Source of the DNA: an uncultured Prevotella sp.
GTDB taxonomy: Bacteria; Bacteroidota; Bacteroidia; Bacteroidales; Bacteroidaceae
Length of the DNA: 64,000 nt
Assembly (NCBI GenBank): GCA_905196835.1
Contig: CAJJWN010000002.1
Coordinates: 86,191-150,190, forward strand
Reading direction: 5' to 3'
The notes under the pieces are model-generated. The model made no database searches, was not told the origin of the DNA, and was given only the letters and a program-made list of their open reading frames with translations. Below are positions 57,249 through 64,000 of this stretch, piece after piece (position 1 is the stretch's first letter; each line of letters starts with the position of its first letter). The translations under genes were made by a program, and so were the position numbers.

Positions 57249-58409
57249 ATGGACATAGAATTCGTAAGAAGCCGTTTTATCAAACACTTTGACGGCAAGA
57301 CCGGCAACGTTTACGCTGCGCCGGGGCGCATCAACCTCATAGGCGAGCACACCGACTACAACGGTGGCTACGTATTCCCCGGAGCCATCGACAAGGGCAT
57401 AATGTGTGAAGTGCGTCCCAACGGTACCGATACAGTAATGGCCTATGCCATCGACTTGAAAGACCGCGTAGAGTTCAAGATTGACGACCCTGAAGGACCT
57501 CGGGCAAGCTGGGCACGTTACATCTACGGCATAATACAGGAGATGAAAAAGCTCGGTGTTGACGTAAAAGGCTTCAACATCGCATTTGCAGGCGACGTTC
57601 CCCTTGGAGCCGGCATGTCGTCATCAGCCGCAATGGAGAGCTGCTTCGCTTGCGCACTTAATGATTTGTTCGGCGACAACAAAGTCTCCAAGTGGGACAT
57701 GGTGCTTGCCGGGCAGGCCACGGAGCACAACTACTGCGGAGTGAACTGCGGCATAATGGACCAGTTCGCCAGCGTGTTCGGCCAGGCAGGCAAACTCATG
57801 CGCCTCGACTGCCGCAGCCGCGAGTTCGAATACTTCCCGTTCAAGCCCGAAGGCTACCGCCTTGTACTCGTTGACTCTGTCGTAAAACACGAGCTGGCAT
57901 CCTCCGCTTACAACGACAGGCGCAAGAGCTGCGAGAATGTTGTTGCGGCACTCAACGCAAAGTTCCCCGGCAAGAAGTTCGAAACACTGCGTGACGCTGA
58001 CTGGGACGAACTTAATGCTGTCAAGGCAGACGTGAGCGAGGAAGACATGAAGCGTGCCGTGTTCGTGCTCGGCGAGAAAGACCGCGTGCTCGCAGTCTGC
58101 GACGCGCTCAACGCAGGCGACTACGAGACTGTTGGCCGGAAGATGTACGAGACGCACGAAGGTCTTAGCAAGGATTATGAAGTTTCATGCGAAGAGCTTG
58201 ACTTCCTCGTTGACCTTGCTCGCAAGCACGGCGTTACAGGCAGCCGCATCATGGGCGGAGGCTTCGGCGGATGCACCATCAACCTTGTAAAGAACGAACT
58301 TTACGACAAGTTCATTGCCGACGCTACGGCCGAGTACAAGCAGAAATTCAACAAGCAGCCTAAAGTTTATGATGTCGTAATAAGCGACGGCGCACGCCGA
58401 ATCTGCTGA
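57249..58409 (+). CDS. galK: Galactokinase
   Basis: GHMP-family kinase of 386 residues that makes galactose-1-phosphate, the first committed step of the Leloir pathway. The galactokinase signature GRINLIGEHTDYNGGYVFPG is at the N-terminus; the ATP loop is VPLGAGMSSSAAMESC; MDQFASVFGQAGKLMRLDCR holds the catalytic Asp; and the third motif is GSRIMGGGFGGCTINLV. It is co-transcribed with galM and followed by a strong terminator. galT and galE are not in the window. Confidence 0.97.
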   Translation: MDIEFVRSRFIKHFDGKTGNVYAAPGRINLIGEHTDYNGGYVFPGAIDKGIMCEVRPNGTDTVMAYAIDLKDRVEFKIDDPEGPRASWARYIYGIIQEMKKLGVDVKGFNIAFAGDVPLGAGMSSSAAMESCFACALNDLFGDNKVSKWDMVLAGQATEHNYCGVNCGIMDQFASVFGQAGKLMRLDCRSREFEYFPFKPEGYRLVLVDSVVKHELASSAYNDRRKSCENVVAALNAKFPGKKFETLRDADWDELNAVKADVSEEDMKRAVFVLGEKDRVLAVCDALNAGDYETVGRKMYETHEGLSKDYEVSCEELDFLVDLARKHGVTGSRIMGGGFGGCTINLVKNELYDKFIADATAEYKQKFNKQPKVYDVVISDGARRIC

Positions 58410-58432
58410 CAACCGTTATTCACATAATAGGT

Positions 58433-58466
58433 AAGCGGCCGCCTCACAAATACGGGGCGGCCGCTT
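58433..58466 (+). terminator. Intrinsic terminator after galK
   Basis: A perfect 11-bp GC-rich stem (AAGCGGCCGCC at 58433-58443 with GGCGGCCGCTT at 58456-58466), a 12-base loop, then TTCTTG. Confidence 0.75.
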
Positions 58467-58616
58467 TTCTTGTAATGTCTTCATCAATTTTTATTATCAC
58501 CATGTCACGGCTTGACATAACGTCTTGACAACCAAGCGGTTGTGGCGTGACATCATAACGTTTTTCACTGTCACCAATGTCATTCAGGCTGAATAAGTCA
58601 GCAAGCAGTTTCGGCG

Positions 58617-58895
58617 TTACTTATAATCCGTTGGTTTCTTATTCTCTCTGTGCTTCGGCGTGATTTGCAATCCGCCGGAACGGGTTTCATCCACTGCCGT
58701 TTTGAGATAGTCGTTCTGCCGCCAGATAAAGACATACTTCCTTTCCGGACAAGTCTCGTTGATGTGTCGTTCTTCACCATCTGGAGGGCAAAGGCGCAGT
58801 CTCAATTCCATACTCCGTGAGCCTCTCACTATCCGTATCGGTAACTCCTCCGAACTTTCCGGGAGGACGATTACCAACTGTTGATTCTTTCTCAT
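58617..58895 (-). CDS. Possible small basic protein, unknown function
   Basis: A 92-residue frame starting MRKNQQLVIVLPESSEELPI, rich in Arg, Lys and Glu, with no signal or membrane segment. It contains RSMELRLRLCPPDGEERHIN and a Pro/Lys-rich end. I recognise no family and find no clear promoter. Its protein-like composition and its position after the fimbrillin terminator make it plausible but unproven. A second frame on the same strand (58598-58780) is less convincing. Confidence 0.4.
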   Translation of the reverse strand: MRKNQQLVIVLPESSEELPIRIVRGSRSMELRLRLCPPDGEERHINETCPERKYVFIWRQNDYLKTAVDETRSGGLQITPKHRENKKPTDYK

Positions 58896-59007
58896 AAGTC
58901 ATACATAGTTTTAATCTACAAATCAAAAGACTTGAGAAAGTACAGCAAAATCTGTTTTACAAACTGCCGGAATGTTTTGTGAACGACCAGATTCAGAGAA
59001 AAAATAA

Positions 59008-59038
59008 CGGCAATCTGCGTTTCTTTTGCAGATTGCCG
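59008..59038 (-). terminator. Intrinsic terminator of the fimbrillin gene run
   Basis: A perfect 11-bp stem (CGGCAATCTGC at 59008-59018 with GCAGATTGCCG at 59028-59038), a 9-base loop, and a T-rich tail (TTATTTTTT) on the minus strand, 28 bases after the last stop. Confidence 0.8.
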
Positions 59039-59065
59039 CTGAAATTCTGTCTTAACATTTAGCGA

Positions 59066-60655
59066 TTATTGTTGAGTGGCGTTGCCGGAGGCATCATACG
59101 CCACCGTGCCTTCATCCGTGGCCCGGCCGCTATTCTTATCCCACTTGCCTTTATAGACCGTGGTGCTCGTGATAGTGCCCTGGATGGCTCCACCAGCGTA
59201 CTCAATCACATCTCCACCCCGTCCAATCCAGTCGGCATAGCTTGTACCGTTGGCATTAGCTCCCCGACACGCATAGATGTTTGAACCGCTAATGACGATA
59301 GTCGGCACGGAAGCATACGAACCGATGGCCGGACTACCGTCCATGGAACTCCCTGTTCCCCGTGCATATACAGTGGCGTTGTCTATCGTAATCGCCCCGC
59401 ACGACTCATGCCCACCTATGCCGGGATAACTTACTGAATTTTCGGCACCATACGCATCCACCTTCACGTTTCTGATTGTGATGTTGCCACAATTCATAGC
59501 ATCAACCCCGTATCCACCAATGCCTGCGCCATTATTTCCCGCCCGGGCGGTCAGCACATCGTTGCGGTCGCGCCCCTGAATGGTGACGCTGCTGCCTTCT
59601 GCCACATAGATACCTGCGCCCCATGTTGACGAAGAAGTACCTGTGCATTCCACGGTGTTCTCACCCCGCACATGGATAGTGGGGTTGCCTCCCTCTATGT
59701 TGATAGCGGGACCGCTTGACACGCTTATCTCCGCATCCTCCAGGTAGATTTCCGGATTGCCGTTCGTCACCCGTATGGCATGGCTGGCCGTGCCACTGAA
59801 GTAGTAGGTGCGGTCGTCGTTGATTTCATAGTCGCTATTGGAGAGGTTGATGGTCTGCGTGCCTTCGCTGTTTGCCGTAATCGTGATGGTGTGCAGCGCC
59901 CCGGCCTGCGTGGTGACGGGGGAGGTCAGTTCACAGTCCATGAGATTAATATTGAAATACTTTATCTCTACATCGGGCCCCACACTGGCTTCCCAGCAGG
60001 CGCCTATGCCATCGTGATCCACCGGAAGCATCTGAATGATGCCAGTAATGATATTATCCTGTCCCGTTATTTTTCCCTCCTCGATGTAACAAGTCAAGGG
60101 AACATTTCGGATAAATATGTTTCCCACCTCGGCTGTGCCCTTGGCCACCACGCGCACCTTGGCCAGCTGGTGGGTGAACTTCAAGGTAACGGGCGATTGG
60201 TGGTTGCCCGTGCCGGTGCCGTGCAGCACGTAGGTCATCGTGTTATTCAGAAGTTGAAACCCAAGGTCCACACTGCTTCTATCGGCGGGATACCAGGCAG
60301 TGACATCGGCAGTCTGGGTGTTCTTCCAATAGACGGGCTTATCGGGGGTGATGGAGGTGATGTTGCCGTCGGCATCCACATTTATCACATAGATGCCCGT
60401 TTCGTCACTGCCTGCGATGCGCACGCCAATGCGGTCACCGTTCTGAAATACGCTGCCGATGCCGTCGGGCTTCTCACTGACGCGCGTCCACGGTTCCTCA
60501 CTCGCCTCCGCGGTGATGCTGACACTACCTATCTGCAAAGGATATTCGCCGCCGGGCAGAGCCGTGCCCTGCTCGGCCAGTTCGTCCTGCGAGCAGGCGG
60601 CGAGCAGGATTGCCGCCATGAGGCATATTGTCGTAAATAATCTGTTTTTCCTCAT
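59066..60655 (-). CDS. Fimbrillin-like lipoprotein with beta-helix C-terminus
   Basis: A 529-residue lipoprotein with lipobox LAAC (Cys21). The first half resembles fimbrillin-family (Mfa/FimA-like) precursors of Bacteroidales: LPGGEYPLQIGSVSITAEA, a GDRIGVRIAG segment, and VTLKFTHQLAKVRVV, the strand typical of the N-terminal fimbrillin domain. The second half, from about residue 290, is a repetitive parallel beta-helix (IYLEDAEISVSSGPAINIEG, AGIYVAEGSSVTIQG, IGGYGVDAMNCGNITIRNV). Such a tail may bind carbohydrate or form an adhesive tip, which is inference. It is the last gene of a leftward run. Confidence 0.82.
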   Translation of the reverse strand: MRKNRLFTTICLMAAILLAACSQDELAEQGTALPGGEYPLQIGSVSITAEASEEPWTRVSEKPDGIGSVFQNGDRIGVRIAGSDETGIYVINVDADGNITSITPDKPVYWKNTQTADVTAWYPADRSSVDLGFQLLNNTMTYVLHGTGTGNHQSPVTLKFTHQLAKVRVVAKGTAEVGNIFIRNVPLTCYIEEGKITGQDNIITGIIQMLPVDHDGIGACWEASVGPDVEIKYFNINLMDCELTSPVTTQAGALHTITITANSEGTQTINLSNSDYEINDDRTYYFSGTASHAIRVTNGNPEIYLEDAEISVSSGPAINIEGGNPTIHVRGENTVECTGTSSSTWGAGIYVAEGSSVTIQGRDRNDVLTARAGNNGAGIGGYGVDAMNCGNITIRNVKVDAYGAENSVSYPGIGGHESCGAITIDNATVYARGTGSSMDGSPAIGSYASVPTIVISGSNIYACRGANANGTSYADWIGRGGDVIEYAGGAIQGTITSTTVYKGKWDKNSGRATDEGTVAYDASGNATQQ

Positions 60656-60698
60656 ATCTCCTTCGTTCTTGTAAGTCTCTTGCGTATCATTTCCTTCA

Positions 60699-61631
60699 TT
60701 AAACGGGCAGTTCTACCGAGCCTTCGCCGTCCGCGCCGTCGCCCCATGTCATGCCGTCGATATCTACCGACACCTGAAGGCCGTAGAGGGTGACGGTGAC
60801 ATTGTAGGTGTACTTATAGCCGGCTTTCCATTCGGTGTCTTTCTGTAGCATGTAGTAGAACGGGCCGTAGCCGGTGTCGTCCTTCTCGGCGGTGAAGGTC
60901 AGCAACTTTGTGTCTGCCGCCATGTCCTGCGGAATAACGAGGGCTTCGTAGGTGGCGAAGTTGCCGGTCTCGGTGGCGGTGGCGAGGTGGGGACTGATGC
61001 TGCCTTTGGTGGTGCCGGGTGTCCATGTGCCGAGCCAACGCCCGTCAGCGTCCGCGGCTTTCGGGAGGGTAAACGCGCCGTCCAGCGCGAGGATGTCACC
61101 CTCGCCGATAGTCAGGCTGATGTCGCCCGGCGTGGCTCCGATGCTTTCGGGCAGACCGTCGCTCTTGATGTTCACCACCACCTTGGCGGTCTGGTGGTAG
61201 AAGGTGAGGGCGGGCGTTTGGGCGAAGCTCACGGTCTTGGATTCACTGCAAAGCAGGTCTCCCGACTGATAGTCCGCGTCGCTGCTCTGGTCGCTCTTCA
61301 CGCTCCAAGTCGTGCTTTCCACGGCTGTGGCGGGGCAGATGCCCTGCACGGTGATGGGGTCTTTGCTCTGCCAATAGTAGTTGCCGGTAAAATAGTCGGA
61401 GGCGCCTGCCGTGTAATTGTACCAGTCCCCACCGTTCACTTGCAGGGCCATGGTCTCGCTGCCGCTCCATGTGTTATCCACCGTGGCGCGAGTGTCGGTG
61501 CCGCCCTCTATGGAGGCGGTCAGTGCCAGCGGCTGCGTGCCGTCGGGCAGCATTCCGGATTCATCCTGCGTGCAGGCTGCAAGGCCGAGCACAGAGGCAA
61601 GCGTAGTGTATACTAAAAAATGTCGTTTCAT
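60699..61631 (-). CDS. Fimbrillin-family lipoprotein
   Basis: A 310-residue lipoprotein (lipobox LAAC in LGLAACTQDESG). It has the plain fimbrillin layout: LPDGTQPLALTASIEGG, TRATVDNTWSGSETMALQVN, a first domain with PALTFYHQTAKVVVNIKSDG, and a second domain ending KAGYKYTYNVTVTLYGLQVS. There is no extra C-terminal module. Fimbrillins are exported as lipoproteins and in Bacteroidales some are assembled into pili by donor-strand exchange after an arginine-specific cut. Here it could be a stalk or anchor subunit. It lies 12 bases downstream of the GLUG-bearing gene. Confidence 0.85.
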   Translation of the reverse strand: MKRHFLVYTTLASVLGLAACTQDESGMLPDGTQPLALTASIEGGTDTRATVDNTWSGSETMALQVNGGDWYNYTAGASDYFTGNYYWQSKDPITVQGICPATAVESTTWSVKSDQSSDADYQSGDLLCSESKTVSFAQTPALTFYHQTAKVVVNIKSDGLPESIGATPGDISLTIGEGDILALDGAFTLPKAADADGRWLGTWTPGTTKGSISPHLATATETGNFATYEALVIPQDMAADTKLLTFTAEKDDTGYGPFYYMLQKDTEWKAGYKYTYNVTVTLYGLQVSVDIDGMTWGDGADGEGSVELPV

Positions 61632-61643
61632 CTTATATAGGTT

Positions 61644-63455
61644 TTATCTGTTCTTTACAAGGGTCGGCGGCGTGTCCGCGTCGGTGGTTTCCCATATATA
61701 TTCGCTTTCTGCGCCGAGGGCGGTGTTCATCGCTTCGGTGGCGGTCTGCCAGGTGTGGGTGGTGCCGTCTATTTGGTAAGCACCAGTGCCTTCACCTGAA
61801 TTACAATAGCCGACACCCTCGCCATCGAAACCGTCCCAATAGCAAGCTGTTGCTTCACTACCCCATTGCAGAAAGCCGACAACTCCTCCTGTTCTATATG
61901 CAGTTGTTGATAGATTAGATAATTTTCCTACGGAATAGCATCCAGTCATGTAATTGAAGTACAGACAATGTCCTGCAATGCCACCAACCGCATTATCACT
62001 GGTAATTGAACCCGAAAACGAGCAACCTTTGATAACTGTTGCTGTGGCATATTCGCCTCCCAATACTCCGCCTACATAATCTGAGTTTCCACCTTGAATG
62101 GAAGCCGAGGAATGGCAATATTGTATAACTCCGGAATGCATACACCCGACGATGCCTCCGACATACCCTGCGCGATTGTTTGTAACGAAGATATTCCCGG
62201 AAACCTTACAGTTCGAGATGGTTCCTTGATTAGATCCGGCCAAAGCTCCTATAGGAATGCCATCAGCATCAACATCCAGGCGCACATCCTCAAGGGTCAG
62301 ATCCTGTATGGTTGCATTTGTACCCACACGGCCAAACATTCCACAATCATCACCGAAAGACAGATTCTCCTTTGTAATTGCCATATTTCTAATCGTATGC
62401 CCATTACCATCGAAAGTGCCTGTGTAAACATTGTTTCTGTCGCCTATCGATTCCCATTCAGTACCCGAAAGGTCTATGTCATGGGTCAAGGTACAATTCA
62501 ACGACGGGTTACCCTGCGCCGCTTCCGCCCATGCCATCAGGCCGTCGGCGGTATAGACGGTATAGGTGTTACCATCTTCGGAAACCGTGTATCCGTCACC
62601 CAGGTCTGTCGCATTACCGCTCTCGCCGCCACCGTCGGTCCAGCCGCCGATGGTGCAGCCTGCCAGTTCCAGCCCCTTGGCGGTGACACTGACGGTGTAG
62701 GTATAGCGGCAGCCAGCCTCTAATACCACATCGCTCTGCGGACGGAAATAGTAAGTACCTCCGCCTAAATCCACCTGTATGAACGGGGTATTCGCCTTCA
62801 CGGTCTGCGGTGCTGTGAGGGCTTCGTAGGTGTCGCCGTCCGCCTCGTAGGTGCGGATAGTGGCGGGGTTGCCGTTATCCGTACTTAAGCCGGTCACGGA
62901 AACATCGGCCCCCGTCACGCTCGGGATGCCGTCTCCCGGTTTAAGAAGAACCGTTATACGCGCCGTGCGGTGGCTGAACTCAAGCGTCGGGTTGTCGAAC
63001 TGCACGGTCTGGGCTTTGGCAGAGATAAAGTCGCTGCCCTCGAAGCCTTCCTTCGTGCTTTGGTCTGCCTTTACTACCACATCGGGCATCGTGGTGCCGT
63101 ATGGCCACCATGCCGAAACGGTGATGTCCGCGCGGCTTGTCCACCAGAACGGGTCGGTGTCGCTGCTCAGGGTGGCTGTCTTGTAGCCATCGGCATCGGA
63201 TGCCGTCACATCGTATTCCTTCACCGTGCCGCCCACGCTGAGGGCTACGGTCTGTACGCCCTGCCAGTCGCCGTCCACGGTGGCGCGGGTGGAGGCAGGG
63301 GCTGCCACGGCTTGCAGGCCGGTGGCGCGGATTACCAATGGATACTCGCCTTCGGGCAACGTGCCGCCGCCGAGGTCATCCTGCGTGCAGGCAGTCGCTG
63401 CAAAAAGCAGGACGGTTGCTGCGGACAGTATATGCAATGGAAGTCTGTTGTTCAT
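61644..63455 (-). CDS. Fimbrillin-like lipoprotein with GLUG repeats
   Basis: A 603-residue lipoprotein (lipobox TAC in AATACTQDDLGG). Residues about 25-270 repeat the fimbrillin plan of its neighbour: LPEGEYPLVIRATGLQA, TRATVDGDWQGVQTVALSVG, PTLEFSHRTARITVLLKPGD and AGCRYTYTVSVTAKGLELAG. From about 300 on, a beta-helix with GLUG-type repeats follows (GALAGSNQGTISNCKVSGN, GYVGGIVGCMHSGVIQYCHS, DYVGGVLGGEYATATVIKGC, NAVGGIAGHCLYFNYMTGCY). GLUG repeats occur in bacterial adhesins, so a tip adhesin is a fair guess. It starts 27 bases after the next gene upstream. Confidence 0.85.
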   Translation of the reverse strand: MNNRLPLHILSAATVLLFAATACTQDDLGGGTLPEGEYPLVIRATGLQAVAAPASTRATVDGDWQGVQTVALSVGGTVKEYDVTASDADGYKTATLSSDTDPFWWTSRADITVSAWWPYGTTMPDVVVKADQSTKEGFEGSDFISAKAQTVQFDNPTLEFSHRTARITVLLKPGDGIPSVTGADVSVTGLSTDNGNPATIRTYEADGDTYEALTAPQTVKANTPFIQVDLGGGTYYFRPQSDVVLEAGCRYTYTVSVTAKGLELAGCTIGGWTDGGGESGNATDLGDGYTVSEDGNTYTVYTADGLMAWAEAAQGNPSLNCTLTHDIDLSGTEWESIGDRNNVYTGTFDGNGHTIRNMAITKENLSFGDDCGMFGRVGTNATIQDLTLEDVRLDVDADGIPIGALAGSNQGTISNCKVSGNIFVTNNRAGYVGGIVGCMHSGVIQYCHSSASIQGGNSDYVGGVLGGEYATATVIKGCSFSGSITSDNAVGGIAGHCLYFNYMTGCYSVGKLSNLSTTAYRTGGVVGFLQWGSEATACYWDGFDGEGVGYCNSGEGTGAYQIDGTTHTWQTATEAMNTALGAESEYIWETTDADTPPTLVKNR

Positions 63456-63482
63456 ATTCTTAGTTCTTTAGGAATGATATAC

Positions 63483-64000
63483 TTAAAGGTCTGCATTCAC
63501 ATTGCCGCCGTTCACCGGGTTCCAGTCGCTGATAGTGGCTGAGCTGATGCTCAGGTCCTTGTTGCGGACGGTGACGGTGTAGGTGTAGTTGTTGCCGGCT
63601 TTCAGTGCGCCGTCGGGAATGGTGAGCGTGGCGGTGTAGGGCTGGCTGTTGTAGTACACGCTCAGTTCGATGCTTGCCTTGGTCTGCGGGAAGAGGATGA
63701 CCGACGAGGTGAGTGCGCCGTCCAGTTCCATTGTAAGGTCGGCTGTCTGTGCGTTCGCATCCGTTTCTGCCGTGCCGGTGGTGGTGTCGAAGCTGCCCTC
63801 CAGCACCAGTCCGGAGAGTGTGTAGCCGGTGGGTTTGATGGTATTGAAGTCCACACCGCTTCCTGCCTTGAAGGTGAGCGTAATCTGACTCATGCAGTGG
63901 TGGAAGGAACAGTCCTTGCCGCCTGCATCAGTGTCGTCGGTAAAGTTCACTTCAGGATTGTGCGTACTGGCAGTGGCACCGGTGGCATAGAGGAAGTCGA
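63483..64000 (-). CDS. Fimbrillin-family protein, 5' end beyond window
   Basis: An open leftward frame enters from the right edge and stops at 63483, giving about 172 C-terminal residues. It reads DFLYATGATASTHNPEVNFT, then CSFHHCMSQITLTFKAGSG, the usual core strand of the fimbrillin N-terminal domain, and ends with AGNNYTYTVTVRNKDLSISS. A GTG at 63950 is not the start, because the frame continues upstream with family-like sequence. It is the fourth paralogue of this run. Confidence 0.8.
   Translation of the reverse strand, partial: DFLYATGATASTHNPEVNFTDDTDAGGKDCSFHHCMSQITLTFKAGSGVDFNTIKPTGYTLSGLVLEGSFDTTTGTAETDANAQTADLTMELDGALTSSVILFPQTKASIELSVYYNSQPYTATLTIPDGALKAGNNYTYTVTVRNKDLSISSATISDWNPVNGGNVNADL

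Larger units (their letters stand above)
58410..59065. other. Boundary region between galK and the fimbrillin genes
   Basis: Holds the galK terminator, one possible small gene (58617-58895) and the terminator of the fimbrillin unit (59008-59038). Around 58505-58555 are weakly complementary GTCACGG / GCGTGAC segments. I see nothing else. Confidence 0.5.

Noticed and set aside
59780..60640. A 286-codon open frame on the plus strand
   Set aside because: It is antisense to the fimbrillin-like gene and has the composition expected of an antisense frame in GC-rich sequence.
62970..63542. A 190-codon rightward frame
   Set aside because: Antisense to the GLUG-bearing fimbrillin gene and crossing its start, with no protein-like motifs.

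Overview
The window is a piece of a Bacteroidales chromosome, most likely Prevotella or a close relative (Prevotellaceae). The evidence is a primary sigma factor of about 287 residues without region 1.1, many promoters of the Bacteroidetes form TTTG-N19/20-TAnnTTTG, fimbrillin-type lipoproteins, a PPi-dependent phosphofructokinase, DUF4861, a DUF5112/DUF5113-like sensor, and an OmpP1/FadL-type outer-membrane protein. I see no rRNA, tRNA, CRISPR array, prophage or complete insertion sequence.

Layout. 0-9 kb: an edge-truncated DUF4348-like lipoprotein, pheS, an MFS exporter, a repeat-rich gap holding a candidate small RNA, a DUF6359-like lipoprotein, an ECF sigma factor, rpe, an OmpP1/FadL-like porin and a Trp/Tyr-rich secreted protein. 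9-18 kb: prmA, a GH25 lysozyme, pfp, then a rightward cluster (small protein, acyltransferase, golvesin/amidase lipoprotein, two AT-rich orphans). 18-29 kb: Crp/Fnr regulator, lepA, a small lipoprotein, a TSCPD protein, a YebC-family protein, pheT, a DUF1460 protein, a Gfo/Idh/MocA oxidoreductase, a membrane protein and hisB. 29-38 kb: a leftward group kdgK-eda-double-kinase sensor-response regulator-membrane protein, and a rightward DUF4861 protein; this suggests handling of uronate-derived 2-keto-3-deoxygluconate. 38-47 kb: envelope genes (TamB-like, HtrA protease, MltF-like transglycosylase) and the primary sigma factor. 47-58 kb: hisG-hisD-hisC, an ABC-F ATPase, grpE-dnaJ-folC and galM-galK. 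58-64 kb: a leftward, GC-rich run of four fimbrillin-like lipoprotein genes, the last cut by the right edge.

The unusual content is mostly between genes. (1) An AT-rich inverted repeat built of AAGAATTAAGAGTTAAG-like units occurs at four gene ends. (2) A dispersed repeat of about 365 bp has conserved outer blocks and a variable core of AAAGACGGCCTTT-type hairpins: three clear copies, one degenerate copy, and two sites with hairpins only. (3) A 259-bp MITE-like element abuts the ABC-F promoter. (4) A promoter-terminator unit near 3.8 kb could make a roughly 70-nt RNA. (5) A terminator hairpin is embedded in the signal-peptide codons of the sensor kinase. Among proteins, the double-kinase sensor, an ABC-F protein with one inactivated ATP site and the fimbrillin fusions with beta-helix/GLUG tails deserve most attention. 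All functional calls are from reading the sequence; no database search was run.
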